From NCBI RefSeq assembly GCF_029203305.1, contig NC_089461.1, positions 1,178,001-1,242,000 of the forward strand: a stretch of 64,000 bases of DNA, written 5' to 3'. The notes below the pieces were generated by a model. The model was not told the DNA's origin. It made no database searches and saw nothing but the letters and a program-made list of their open reading frames with translations. This DNA comes from Yamadazyma tenuis. Its lineage: Eukaryota > Ascomycota > Pichiomycetes > Serinales > Debaryomycetaceae. Of the stretch, positions 9,417-18,362 are shown one piece after another. The translations under genes and the position numbers were made by a program. The stretch's first letter is position 1. Each line of letters begins with the position of its first letter.

Positions 9417-10673
9417 ATGGCACCCGTTCAGATCAAACAAGAAGATATTACTAGTGACTTAGACAAAACCATCAACCAACTCCTCGAAACCCAAATTTTT
9501 GGTCATGGTGGTCGTAAACCCGGTACCAATGCCGGTAAGTCTATCGACTGGTCCCATAAGCTTCCAGAAGGTGCTCGCAAGAGATTTGAAAAGTACAATA
9601 TCGATTTGTCCGGAGGTTATCCAGTTACCCCCAAAAAGGAAATCATCCCCAGATTTGTTGATGAGGTGTTTGCTCTTAGAGGACAAGACTATCCTTATGT
9701 TGAAAGAGGTAAGAATGCAGACCCAGAAAAGAAGGCCTTATTTGGAGCAGCTAAGGAAGTCAGACATTTAACCAAGCACATTGGAACTGAAATCGTCGGG
9801 TTGCAATTGAGCGACTTGACCGACCAGCAAAGAGATGAATTGGCTCTCTTGATTGGTGAAAGAGTTGTTGTATTTTTCAGAAACCAGGATTTATCCCCCC
9901 AGAAGCAATTGGAATTGGGTAAATACTATGGTCAAGTTGAAATCCATCCTCAGGTTCCTCGTGTTCCAAACGATAAAAATGGAGACGATTTGAATGGAAT
10001 TAGTACCATTTGGCAGGACTACTTGATTGCTAACTTTGGATTACCTTTGACGTTCAAGAAGGCTGCGTTCAATGGAAACAGTGTCTGGCACACCGATTTG
10101 GTCCATGAATATCAACCGGCTGGTATAACCCACTTGCATCTTGACTCGATTCCTGATGTCGGAGGTGATACCTTATGGGCTTCTGGTTATGCTGCATACG
10201 ATAAATTGTCACCAGCGTTCCAAAAGTTTTTGGATGGAAAGAAGGCTATTTTCCGTTCTGCCCACAAGTACTTAGACAGAGAAAACCCATTGGCAGGTCC
10301 TCAGTTTGTTGAAAGAGAACATTTACTCGTGAGAACTCATCCTGCCACCGGTTGGAAATCCTTGTATGTCAACAGAGGATTAACTGTTAGAATTGTGGAC
10401 TTGGAACCAGAAGAGTCCAAACTTATCTTGGAGTACCTCTACGGAGTGTATGAAAAGAACCACGATATCCAGGTGAGATTCAACTGGAAATCTGACTCTG
10501 GGTTGGGAACTTCTGCCTTATGGGACAACAGAATTAGTCAACACAATGCTGTTTGGGACCATGAAGGTGAAGAAGCTAGACACGGTACTCGGGTCACCTC
10601 TTTGGCTGAAAAACCTTTCTTTGATGAGAATTCAAAGTCTCAAAGAGAAGCCTTGGGCCTTCCTTTGAACTAA
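9417..10673 (+). CDS. JLP1: TauD/TfdA-family 2-oxoglutarate dioxygenase (JLP1-type sulfonate/taurine dioxygenase)
   Basis: A 418-residue Fe(II)/2-oxoglutarate dioxygenase. The family uses 2-oxoglutarate and O2 to hydroxylate a sulfonate such as taurine or isethionate, releasing sulfite for sulfur assimilation. The iron-binding triad is visible: His225 and Asp227 in VWHTD, and the distal His376 in DNRISQHNA, a spacing of about 150 residues. An arginine in RHGTRVTS near 392 would hold 2-oxoglutarate. The length matches S. cerevisiae Jlp1 (412). The product could also be a sulfate-ester or other organosulfur dioxygenase of the same family. Codon use is strongly biased to preferred codons with no in-frame CTG noticed, which suggests high expression when induced. 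The promoter has Met31/32-like sites, and an MFS permease follows in the same direction. Confidence 0.85.
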   Translation: MAPVQIKQEDITSDLDKTINQLLETQIFGHGGRKPGTNAGKSIDWSHKLPEGARKRFEKYNIDLSGGYPVTPKKEIIPRFVDEVFALRGQDYPYVERGKNADPEKKALFGAAKEVRHLTKHIGTEIVGLQLSDLTDQQRDELALLIGERVVVFFRNQDLSPQKQLELGKYYGQVEIHPQVPRVPNDKNGDDLNGISTIWQDYLIANFGLPLTFKKAAFNGNSVWHTDLVHEYQPAGITHLHLDSIPDVGGDTLWASGYAAYDKLSPAFQKFLDGKKAIFRSAHKYLDRENPLAGPQFVEREHLLVRTHPATGWKSLYVNRGLTVRIVDLEPEESKLILEYLYGVYEKNHDIQVRFNWKSDSGLGTSALWDNRISQHNAVWDHEGEEARHGTRVTSLAEKPFFDENSKSQREALGLPLN

Positions 10674-11298
10674 GTAGAATTTAGGACAATAAATTAGTAC
10701 TTCAGAGGATTGGATAAGTAGCATACAAGTTAAGATGATAAAGTATCTTTCCTTAAGATTGAATGCGTGGTGTAGAGTCGTCCTTTAAAACTATCATTTG
10801 ATTGATCTATATGCCTCCTGCTATCTGATCAACTGGACCCCTCCTTTGCTGGTATTACGGTTGAATATGAAGAACGGAGAATACCGTAGCTATAACTGTG
10901 GTTGTACCAAGAGCGTTGGCTGTTCACTGTGTTAATGATTAGTAACAATTTCGGTAAACCCTTTGCAAGGCCGGCGGGGCTTATTGTGGGCAAAGTTCGT
11001 TGTACCTGATTCGACAGCCACAGATAGAACCGGTAAAAAATATCTATAACTCCTGCCAATGATTTGCAATTAAGCGTTTTGTCAACGCTTACAATCACCT
11101 CGCATTTAGTGGCTATAGGTGGGTTATGGGCTCTTGTGCAAATTGTCTCAACAACAGGGTTGCTTTGTGATCCACATAAGAAATTCTCAATATCTTCCCT
11201 AAATTTCGCAGCCACATTTTCTTCACCACACTTGAAGGTTTGAAAAAGATCTAATATATATAAGACGATAATCTTTTTCAATGTAGATCAAGTGAAAA
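10674..11298 (+). promoter_or_regulatory. Intergenic region upstream of the MFS permease
   Basis: This 625-bp gap separates two plus-strand genes. A GCCACAG (inverse CTGTGGC) lies at 11017-11023 and a TATATATAA-like element at about 11254-11263, some 40 bp before the next ATG. The minus-strand open frame across most of the gap has no ATG and is not taken as a gene. Confidence 0.45.
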
Positions 11299-12930
11299 AT
11301 GACATTCTGGGAAAGTTTTAAAAAGACCTTACTGGGACCCGAACACGTTGATCCACGGGACTTTTCTCTGACTCATAGTCAAAGTAAAGATAACAGTTCA
11401 GATGAGGCCAACTCTTTAACAAAAGGTAACCATACGGTAACTGTGCAAGAGGTTAATCGTCCGTATATTGACTTGACCATAGAAGAAACTGAAGAAAGTA
11501 TCAGGCGCAAGAAGACCATTGGGTACAAGATCTTGAAGTTTGTTTGGGATGGAACTGACAAACATCCTAAGGAGAGAAAGTACCTTGCAAAACTTGATTT
11601 CTTTTTGGTCAGTTCATCTATGTTGGGATACTTCATCAAGAATTTAAATCAAAACAATGTGACTACTGCTTATGTTAATGGAATGAGTGAATATTATAAG
11701 ATGGATAATAACCAGTACAATTATATGGTGACTTTGTGGACAGTTGGATACATTATCGGACAGATTCCTTCCAACTTGATTCTTCATAGGATTTCAGCCA
11801 GATACTATTTGGGAATGTTGGAAATAATGTGGGCCGTTTTGACGTTATTGATGATTACGTGTAAGAGCTTGAATTCGTTGTACGCTGTTCGGTTCTTTTT
11901 AGGGTTCCTTGAGTCTGGTTACTTTCCTGGTTTAGAATATCTTTTGGGTTCCAATTACTCTGCTAGCGAAATGTCCTCGCGCGCAGCGCTTTTTGCAATC
12001 TCCAGTGGTATTGCAAGTTTGGTTTCGGGACCAATTCAATTGGGAGTTCTTAAGCACTTCAAGAACACTAGTCTCCCTGCATTTCAATGGGTTTTTGTGA
12101 TCGATGCTATTATTTCTTTTCCAATTGGATTTTACACTATGTTCGCAGACCCAAATACACCTTCTACAACCGATGTGTGGTACTTTACAGACCAAGACAA
12201 GTTGGTTGGTTTGGAAAGAAGGAGACGGATTGGTGCTCAGTTGAACACAAGAGAAAGATACTCTTGGGCCAAAATCAAGGGTTTTTTTAATTCCTGGCAC
12301 ATCTATGTGTTTCCTCTCTTGTTCTTGTGCTACAACAATTCTTGTGATTCGACATCGCAACCAACGTACCAAACGTACTTGAAGAAATGGTTAAAATTGG
12401 GACCAGAAGAGTATAACACCTATCCTTCGTACCGTTCTGCTGCTGGGATTGTGGTCACTGTATTCTTCGCTCTAGTACACAATTATATTGGTGGAAAAAA
12501 GAACCATCTCTTTGTGGGGGCTTTCTTTGTGTTTGTGATGTTTGGTTGTATTGTGTTGAGTATTTGGTACGTACCGAACGGTTTACGGCACGCCTGTTAC
12601 TATTTGATAGGAGTGCCTACTTCTTGGGGTCAGCCTTTCATTTTCACTTGGGTTAACAGGTTGTTGGTTGAAGACGATATGAAGAGAAACTTCTTGGTGG
12701 TGACCACCAATGTCTTGGCCTACGTGACGGGAGCGTGGGTTCCTATTTTCGTCTGGAATACCAATGACCAACCTATTTACCATATTGGATTTACTTACAC
12801 CTCGTGCTTATCGGCTTTAGGGTTGATTCTCACTGTAGTCGCGTGGTACTTGAGTTCCCGAGATGAAAAGAGACGTGAGGAAAGGAGACTGGATGAATCC
12901 AGTGACATTGAACAGGTTTCGACCGCTTAG
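11299..12930 (+). CDS. MFS anion:cation symporter (allantoate/pantothenate/SEO1-type permease)
   Basis: A 543-residue major facilitator protein with about 12 hydrophobic segments, a hydrophilic N-terminal ~95 residues and a charged C-terminal tail. Family features include [15 protein letters not shown] after TM1 and [11 protein letters not shown] in TM2, with [14 protein letters not shown] further on. These fit the ACS/Dal5 family, closest to the pantothenate (Liz1/Fen2) and Seo1 branches. Members carry organic anions such as allantoate, pantothenate, biotin or sulfonates. The substrate is not readable, but the gene follows a sulfonate dioxygenase in the same direction and shares a CTGTGG-type element, so an organosulfur substrate is a reasonable guess. 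In-frame CTG codons fall in polar N- and C-terminal stretches. Confidence 0.85.
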   Translation: MTFWESFKKTLLGPEHVDPRDFSLTHSQSKDNSSDEANSLTKGNHTVTVQEVNRPYIDLTIEETEESIRRKKTIGYKILKFVWDGTDKHPKERKYLAKLDFFLVSSSMLGYFIKNLNQNNVTTAYVNGMSEYYKMDNNQYNYMVTLWTVGYIIGQIPSNLILHRISARYYLGMLEIMWAVLTLLMITCKSLNSLYAVRFFLGFLESGYFPGLEYLLGSNYSASEMSSRAALFAISSGIASLVSGPIQLGVLKHFKNTSLPAFQWVFVIDAIISFPIGFYTMFADPNTPSTTDVWYFTDQDKLVGLERRRRIGAQLNTRERYSWAKIKGFFNSWHIYVFPLLFLCYNNSCDSTSQPTYQTYLKKWLKLGPEEYNTYPSYRSAAGIVVTVFFALVHNYIGGKKNHLFVGAFFVFVMFGCIVLSIWYVPNGLRHACYYLIGVPTSWGQPFIFTWVNRLLVEDDMKRNFLVVTTNVLAYVTGAWVPIFVWNTNDQPIYHIGFTYTSCLSALGLILTVVAWYLSSRDEKRREERRLDESSDIEQVSTA

Positions 12931-13978
12931 TGTAGATTTTTTAAAATATTGAAATTATAGAGTAATATCGATATATGTGAGTATTAAAAAGGGTTAGTGA
13001 TGGACTAAACGCGAGCGAGCTATCTAATTTTCGTGACCGTCTAATTGCTTATCTACGTAGGTCTAGAGGTGTTTTTGTTGCACAGATAAGCCTATGCCTG
13101 AGATAAAAATATGCCTGAGATAAGCATGTGCCTAAGATTTTCAAATGTAACGTTGCCGACTAAGGTGTAACGGCATTCATTTGCTTCCCTTTGCCGGGTG
13201 TCGCATTTTTTGATAGTTGTAGAACCTTAATTTTACACAGCTCAATTCCTTACTAAATCCTATCTATCATCGCTATTTTTATGTCCCCCATAACACGTAT
13301 TTTGCTTCAAAAGAAATATTTTGATCGACTTCTGGGAGGGGTTCCAAGGGGTACAACTAGTTTCCAATTGCTGGTGAAGAAGAGTCTATACTTATCTACG
13401 AATTTATTACTAGTGTTTGCTTTTGTCCAATCATGCGCTATGGTGCACAAAACATAACATGTCAGAGCCTTTTGTGCCCTTGCAAGTGGAAATGCACTCT
13501 TGGCTTGCAGTAACCACCACCGGCCAACATTACCTGAGTTTCCACGAAACGGGCCACGCAGTGCGACATCAATAGCCAAAGCGCCAATCCGCTTGAAGAG
13601 GGTTGCTGATAAGAGTGATTGTATGCAGGCTCTCGTTATCTAGGGCCCCGCTCCTGTCAAAAATCCACCTGCTAGAAGCTGGGCATGAAGAACCTATTAT
13701 CTATGTGCCTAAGCCGTTTGTATTCCAAAGCTGAAGTGATGAACCTTAGAACATTGATGAGGCTCAGCAAAGTATTTAACAGGAGCGTGTGCGTCATAAG
13801 ATGCTTGCAGTTACCCCTGCGGGCATTTCCTGCGAATGGCAAGAAAAGCCTATCAAGGCGCATTTTTGTTATCTCGCTTGTTTTAGTAGTTTCAAGTAAC
13901 TGATCAGATTTCGGTATGGTTATATTCACCATTAATTTCCATAATGCAGAATCTTTTTCAGTTTAATTTACATCTACC
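12931..13978 (+). promoter_or_regulatory. Long promoter region of the first GABA permease with GATAAG cluster
   Basis: This 1048-bp gap has no supportable ORF. It holds several GATA-factor-type sites: CTTATC at 13048-13053, GATAAG at 13085-13090, GATAAA at 13102-13107, GATAAG at 13119-13124 and GATAAG at 13608-13613. Three of these are spaced 17 bp apart inside a short repeat. In yeasts such clusters bind Gln3/Gat1 and give nitrogen-catabolite repression, fitting a GABA permease downstream. Confidence 0.55.
13094..13123 (+). repeat. Short direct repeat ATGCCTGAGATAA with 17-bp period
   Basis: ATGCCTGAGATAA occurs at 13094-13106 and again at 13111-13123, and a decayed third copy (GTGCCTAAGAT) follows at about 13128-13138. 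Each perfect copy ends in a GATAA core, so the repeat multiplies a GATA-factor site. Confidence 0.75.
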
Positions 13979-15658
13979 ATGAGTCATTTAGCCACTGTTA
14001 CAAGTCATGGATTGACATCTCTCAGGTCTCGGACTGAAAATCATATAAATCAGGTTCTTTCAAACCGCTCGGAAGTCAGGCATGTGGATGCGAAAGAAGC
14101 GGCTGACGATGAAGATCTTTTGGCACAGATTGGATACAGACAAGAATTAAGCAGACGGTTTAGTACCTTTCAGGTGTTTGGAATTGCCTTTTCCATTATG
14201 GGATTACTTCCCTCGATCGTGTCCATCTTGACCTCGGGACTTGAAGGTGGCCCAGCATCATTAGTTTGGGGCTGGCTTGTATCCGGATTCCTTATTCTTT
14301 GCATAGGGTTGTCGATGTCGGTAATGTCGCTGGCGATTCCCACATCGGGAGGATTGTTCTACTGGACCAACTACTACTGTCCGGATTCATTTCGAGTGCC
14401 ATTGAGTTTTGTAATTGGATGTTCCAATTCGTTGGCTTTGTGTGCTGGGTTCTGCTCAATTAACTACGGGTTTGCTTTTGAGGTGTTGGCCGCTGTTTAC
14501 ATCAACAAGGACGGGGACTTCACCATAACGAACGGAAAGTTGTACGGAGTTTTTGCCGGGTGTGTGATTTCCCACGTTATTTTATGTTGCTTGACCACCA
14601 CCCATACCGCCAAATTACAGTCTTTTTCCATCTACACCAACTGTTTTCTTATTGTTTTGTTCTTCATCGCCGTGCCCATTGGTGCTTCCAAAAATATTGG
14701 ATTCAATGACGCTGGCTTCATCTTTGGCAAAATCGAAAATCACAGAACTTGGAATACTGGTTGGTCGTTTATGTTGAGTTGGATGCCGGCAGTGTGGACA
14801 ATTGGAGCTTTTGACTCGTGTTTGCACATGAGTGAAGAAGCTTCTAATGCCACTAGATCCATCCCTGTTGGAATCAACGGTTCGATCACGGTGTGCTGGT
14901 TGGTTGGCTTTTGCATCTGTTGTGTTTTTGCAGCCTGTATTAAAGATGGTGATACTGCCAGAGTCTTAAGTACTCCAACCGGCTCTGTTGGTGCTCAGAT
15001 CATCCTCGATGCATTGGGAAAGGAATGGGCGGTTGCGTTCATGTCCTTGATAGCGTTTGCTCAGTATCTTATGGGAGCTTCTACGTTAATTGCAGCCTCA
15101 AGACAGATTTGGGCTTTTGCTAGGGACGATGGTTTACCATTTGTACACAAGCTTGTCAAGAAAGTTGACCCTAAGATCAAGGTTCCTGTGAATGCCACTA
15201 TATTTGGAGGATGTTTATCGTTGATTTTGGGCTTGCTAATTTTAATCAACTCGACTGCCGCAAACGCGTTGTTCTCCTTATACATTGCAGGTAACTATTT
15301 GGCTTGGGGAACTCCAATCCTCTTGGTGTTATTGCCATTTGGAGCCGCTAAGTTTGAACCCGGTCCATTTTATTTTGGTAAGGTTATCACCACTCTGATC
15401 CACGTTATTACTGTTGTATGGATTGCATTTATCATTGTTTTGAGTATGTTCCCAGACAATAAGGAGGTGGATAAAGAAACCATGAACTACACTATTGCCA
15501 TCAATGGTGGAGTATGGTCGCTTACCACCGTGTACTATTTTGTTTATGGGTACAAATACTACACGGGACCCAAGTCTAACTTGGAGGTGGTAGATGCTGC
15601 TTCAGGGTCTGATACTGATGTACAAAATATTGATGAAATGATAGGAGAGAAAGCTTAA
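13979..15658 (+). CDS. UGA4: GABA/amino-acid permease, UGA4 type (copy 1)
   Basis: A 559-residue APC-superfamily transporter of the amino acid/choline group, expected to import GABA and related omega-amino acids across the plasma or vacuolar membrane. The N terminus is hydrophilic and contains LLAQIGYRQELSRRFSTFQV, the family signature in front of TM1. TM1 follows (FGIAFSIMGLLPS), then about 11 more segments. GCSNSLALCAG, GWSFMLSWMPAVWTIGAFDS and HMSEEASNATRSIPVGI are close to S. cerevisiae Uga4 as I recall it. The length is near the usual 570. A very similar tandem copy lies 885 bp downstream in the same direction. A 68-bp block at 14777-14844 is identical between the copies. Substrate could also be delta-aminolevulinate, putrescine or another amine. 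Confidence 0.85.
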   Translation: MSHLATVTSHGLTSLRSRTENHINQVLSNRSEVRHVDAKEAADDEDLLAQIGYRQELSRRFSTFQVFGIAFSIMGLLPSIVSILTSGLEGGPASLVWGWLVSGFLILCIGLSMSVMSLAIPTSGGLFYWTNYYCPDSFRVPLSFVIGCSNSLALCAGFCSINYGFAFEVLAAVYINKDGDFTITNGKLYGVFAGCVISHVILCCLTTTHTAKLQSFSIYTNCFLIVLFFIAVPIGASKNIGFNDAGFIFGKIENHRTWNTGWSFMLSWMPAVWTIGAFDSCLHMSEEASNATRSIPVGINGSITVCWLVGFCICCVFAACIKDGDTARVLSTPTGSVGAQIILDALGKEWAVAFMSLIAFAQYLMGASTLIAASRQIWAFARDDGLPFVHKLVKKVDPKIKVPVNATIFGGCLSLILGLLILINSTAANALFSLYIAGNYLAWGTPILLVLLPFGAAKFEPGPFYFGKVITTLIHVITVVWIAFIIVLSMFPDNKEVDKETMNYTIAINGGVWSLTTVYYFVYGYKYYTGPKSNLEVVDAASGSDTDVQNIDEMIGEKA

Positions 15659-16542
15659 ATTTATAGAGAAACATCAGCAGTAGGTTATATATGCAGTGAA
15701 TACTTTTGTATATTTGAAAACCCCCAGGGTTATCAGCTAGTACTTTGTGATATTTAATACACATGGCGATGTAGAGCCCAGGTTACCCGTTGCTTCGTCA
15801 AACACCCTTTGTTGATCTCTACCATTCACACAAAACACCGCTCTCGCACCATCTCTATCTGCGCTATCAATTAAGTTAGCTCGCACCTAAATTTTAGTGT
15901 TGCAAAACTTTTCCGTTTCTGGCGATGCCGCTCGCTGTACAGCCGACAAGTTTAAAACCTTTGCAGACCACAAACTTAGCTAACGTTTTCCTCCAACCCG
16001 GCTAGTACTCACACATAGAGCCACTGTCATTCTAGAACCCCGGTCCATGCCCCTTCCATCTCTTGGCGGTTTCTACGATTAATTCGGCGTTTTCTGCTAT
16101 CTCGGGGTTCGCGCACCACAATTGCGTCTCACTGCATCTCCTGCCATAACATTGTGTTCCGGAATAATTGTACCCTCGCTAAAGCCAACAGGAAGGCTCG
16201 GAGCCCGTGGCTTGGGAGTAAAAAATTGCCAAAGCAGTAAGCCGCTGGGATGTCAGTAGGGCGTTTTGAAAATATTCCAAAAGTGGCCATCGCATCGAAA
16301 TCACTCTAGATTGTTATCTTTGCTTCCCGCCTCAGCCAATAATATTGGCTGATCCCTTTCCCCCGTCACTAAAAATTAAGGTGGAACCACTGAACAGTGG
16401 CTGATACGGTAACGGCACTTCCCGTTAACTCTCCCCGGCGGTGAACCTGACTTATAGTTTTTGTCGCGGGGAGATAAGAAGTGGCTGATAAGTGGTGGCT
16501 ATAAAACCTGCAGAACCTCCATGAAATACAATTCATTCAAAA
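15659..16542 (+). promoter_or_regulatory. Promoter region of the second GABA permease: GATAAG pair, CCAAT palindrome, TATA box
   Basis: This 884-bp gap has no credible gene. Seen in it are a CCAAT-containing inverted repeat at 16332-16352, a CCGGCGG at 16435-16441 that resembles the core of the UASGABA element bound by Uga3, GATAAG at 16473-16478 and 16487-16492, and TATAAAA at 16500-16506. AAAATTGC at 16222-16229 resembles part of the Dal82 element. The GATAAG and TATA assignments are firmer than the Uga3 and Dal82 ones. Confidence 0.5.
16332..16352. repeat. Perfect inverted repeat with two CCAAT boxes
   Basis: TCAGCCAAT and its exact inverse ATTGGCTGA flank a 3-bp AAT spacer. Each 9-bp arm contains a CCAAT box, the recognition site of the Hap2/3/5 complex, so the element offers two opposed sites 191 bp before the start codon. 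Confidence 0.8.
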
Positions 16543-16550
16543 ATGAATAA
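16521..16550 (+). other. Possible overlapping upstream ORF of nine codons
   Basis: An ATG at 16521 opens a nine-codon frame (MKYNSFKNE) that stops at 16548-16550, running past the permease ATG at 16543 in another frame. With TATAAAA at 16500-16506 the leader would be very short. Whether the uORF is in the mRNA depends on the unmapped transcription start. Confidence 0.3.
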
Positions 16551-18231
16551 GTTGAAAAGCACCACCAGTTACGGCTTGGAAGCCATTGCTTCACGTACTG
16601 AGGATCATATCCACAAAATCCTCTCTAATAAATCTGAGATAAGAGACGTTGATGCCAAAGAGGCTGCAAATGATGAGGACTTATTAGCCCAAATCGGGTA
16701 TAAGCAAGAATTGAACAGATCTTATTCCACCTTGCAGGTTTTTGGAATAGCTTACTCGATCATGGGATTGCTTCCCTCTATCGTGTCGACTCTTGCAATT
16801 GGTTTGGAAGGTGGCCCAGCCTCATTGGTTTGGGGGTGGTTTGTCGCAGGGTTGTTTATTTTGAGCATCGGAATTTCGATGTCGATTTTGTCATCTGCAA
16901 TTCCCACGTCTGGAGGGTTGTTTTACTGGACCAACTATTACTGTCCCGACTCTCTTAGAGTGCCATTAAGTTTTGTGATCGGATGCCTGAACTCGTTGGC
17001 TTTGTGTGGAGGACTTTGTTCCATAAACTACGGGTTTGCGTTCGAGGTGTTGGCAGCCGTATATATTAATAAGGATGGGGATTTTAACATCACTAATGGT
17101 AAGCTTTACGGGGTTTTTGCTGCATGTACAGTATCACATGTAATCATCTGCTGTTTGACCACCGGCCATTCCGCCAAAATGCAGCTTTTCTCCATCATCA
17201 TAAACACTTTTGTCATTGTGCTCTTTTTCATCGCGGTGCCCATTGGAGCTGCTGGACACGGTTTCAACGATGCAGCATATATCTTTGGCAGAATAGAAAA
17301 TGCCAGGACATGGAGCAAAGGCTGGTCTTTTATGTTAAGTTGGATGCCGGCAGTGTGGACAATTGGAGCTTTTGACTCGTGTTTGCACATGAGTGAAGAA
17401 GCTTCCAATGCTTCAAAATCCATTCCAGTTGGTATAAACGGTTCAATTACCGTGTGCTGGCTTGTAGGGTGGTGCATTTGTATTGTGTTTGCTGCTTGTA
17501 TCAAAGATGGAGATGTGGAGGCCGTGTTGGGCTCAGCATCTGGGTCTGCCGGTGCACAAATCATCTATGATGCGTTGGGAAAGGAATGGGCCGTTGCCTT
17601 CATGTCGTTGATTGCGTTTGCTCAGTACCTTATGGGCTCTTCCATTCTTATTGCTGCCTCCAGACAAATTTGGGCATTTGCGAGAGATGACGGGTTACCG
17701 CTCGTGCACAGACTTGTTAAGAAGGTGAATCCAACCGTCAAAGTGCCAGTTAATGCGACTATTTTCGGTGGATGTTTGTCGTTGATTTTGGGGTTGTTGA
17801 TTTTAATCAACGCCACCGCAGCCAATGCCTTGTTCTCCTTGGCTGTCACTGGTAATTATCTTGCTTGGGGTATGCCTGTGCTTTTGGTGCTCTTGCCATA
17901 TGGTGCAAACAAGTTCCACCCAGGTCCTTTCTACTTCGGTACGACTGCCACAACAGTCATTCACATTACCACCGTCGTGTGGATTGTGTACATTATTGTG
18001 ATGTCAATGTTCCCAGACAGTAAGGTTGTTGATAAGGGTGATATGAACTATACTGTTGCTATCAATGGAGGTATCTGGTTGTTGTCCATAATATACTACT
18101 TTGTGTACGGATACAGAGAGTACTCCGGTCCTAAGTCTAACTTGAATGAAACCCCTACCGAGGGGATTGACTTTTCAGGCACTGACAGTGACGTCCATAA
18201 TGCTGATGTGGTGGTTGAAGATAAAGTGTAG
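16543..18231 (+). CDS. UGA4: GABA/amino-acid permease, UGA4 type (copy 2)
   Basis: A 562-residue paralogue of the preceding permease, alike along the whole length, including LLAQIGYKQELNRSYSTLQV, the first transmembrane segment, the MPAVWTIGAFDSCLHMSEEA block and the C-terminal GPKSNL motif. The two differ mostly at third codon positions and in the tails, so this is an older tandem duplication, not an assembly repeat. Codon 149 (16987-16989) is CTG where copy 1 has TCC, and S. cerevisiae Uga4 has Ser there as I remember it. This supports CTG being read as serine. Promoter GATAAG sites suggest nitrogen control. The exact substrate, and how it differs from copy 1, cannot be read from the sequence. 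Confidence 0.85.
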   Translation: MNKLKSTTSYGLEAIASRTEDHIHKILSNKSEIRDVDAKEAANDEDLLAQIGYKQELNRSYSTLQVFGIAYSIMGLLPSIVSTLAIGLEGGPASLVWGWFVAGLFILSIGISMSILSSAIPTSGGLFYWTNYYCPDSLRVPLSFVIGCLNSLALCGGLCSINYGFAFEVLAAVYINKDGDFNITNGKLYGVFAACTVSHVIICCLTTGHSAKMQLFSIIINTFVIVLFFIAVPIGAAGHGFNDAAYIFGRIENARTWSKGWSFMLSWMPAVWTIGAFDSCLHMSEEASNASKSIPVGINGSITVCWLVGWCICIVFAACIKDGDVEAVLGSASGSAGAQIIYDALGKEWAVAFMSLIAFAQYLMGSSILIAASRQIWAFARDDGLPLVHRLVKKVNPTVKVPVNATIFGGCLSLILGLLILINATAANALFSLAVTGNYLAWGMPVLLVLLPYGANKFHPGPFYFGTTATTVIHITTVVWIVYIIVMSMFPDSKVVDKGDMNYTVAINGGIWLLSIIYYFVYGYREYSGPKSNLNETPTEGIDFSGTDSDVHNADVVVEDKV

Positions 18232-18362
18232 AATATTTTGTATTCAGTAATATAAAAATGTTGAACTAGTTTGCAGCCATTCACCCCTGCGCACTTTAAC
18301 GATTAATTAATCTCGCATTTCTAAAATTAGGTGACACTACCAAACCAGAAATCATATTATCC

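Noticed and set aside
10829..11281. Minus-strand open frame of 150 codons between the dioxygenase and MFS genes
   Set aside because: It has no ATG at all (opens with TTG), no recognisable domain, and covers the promoter of the next gene.
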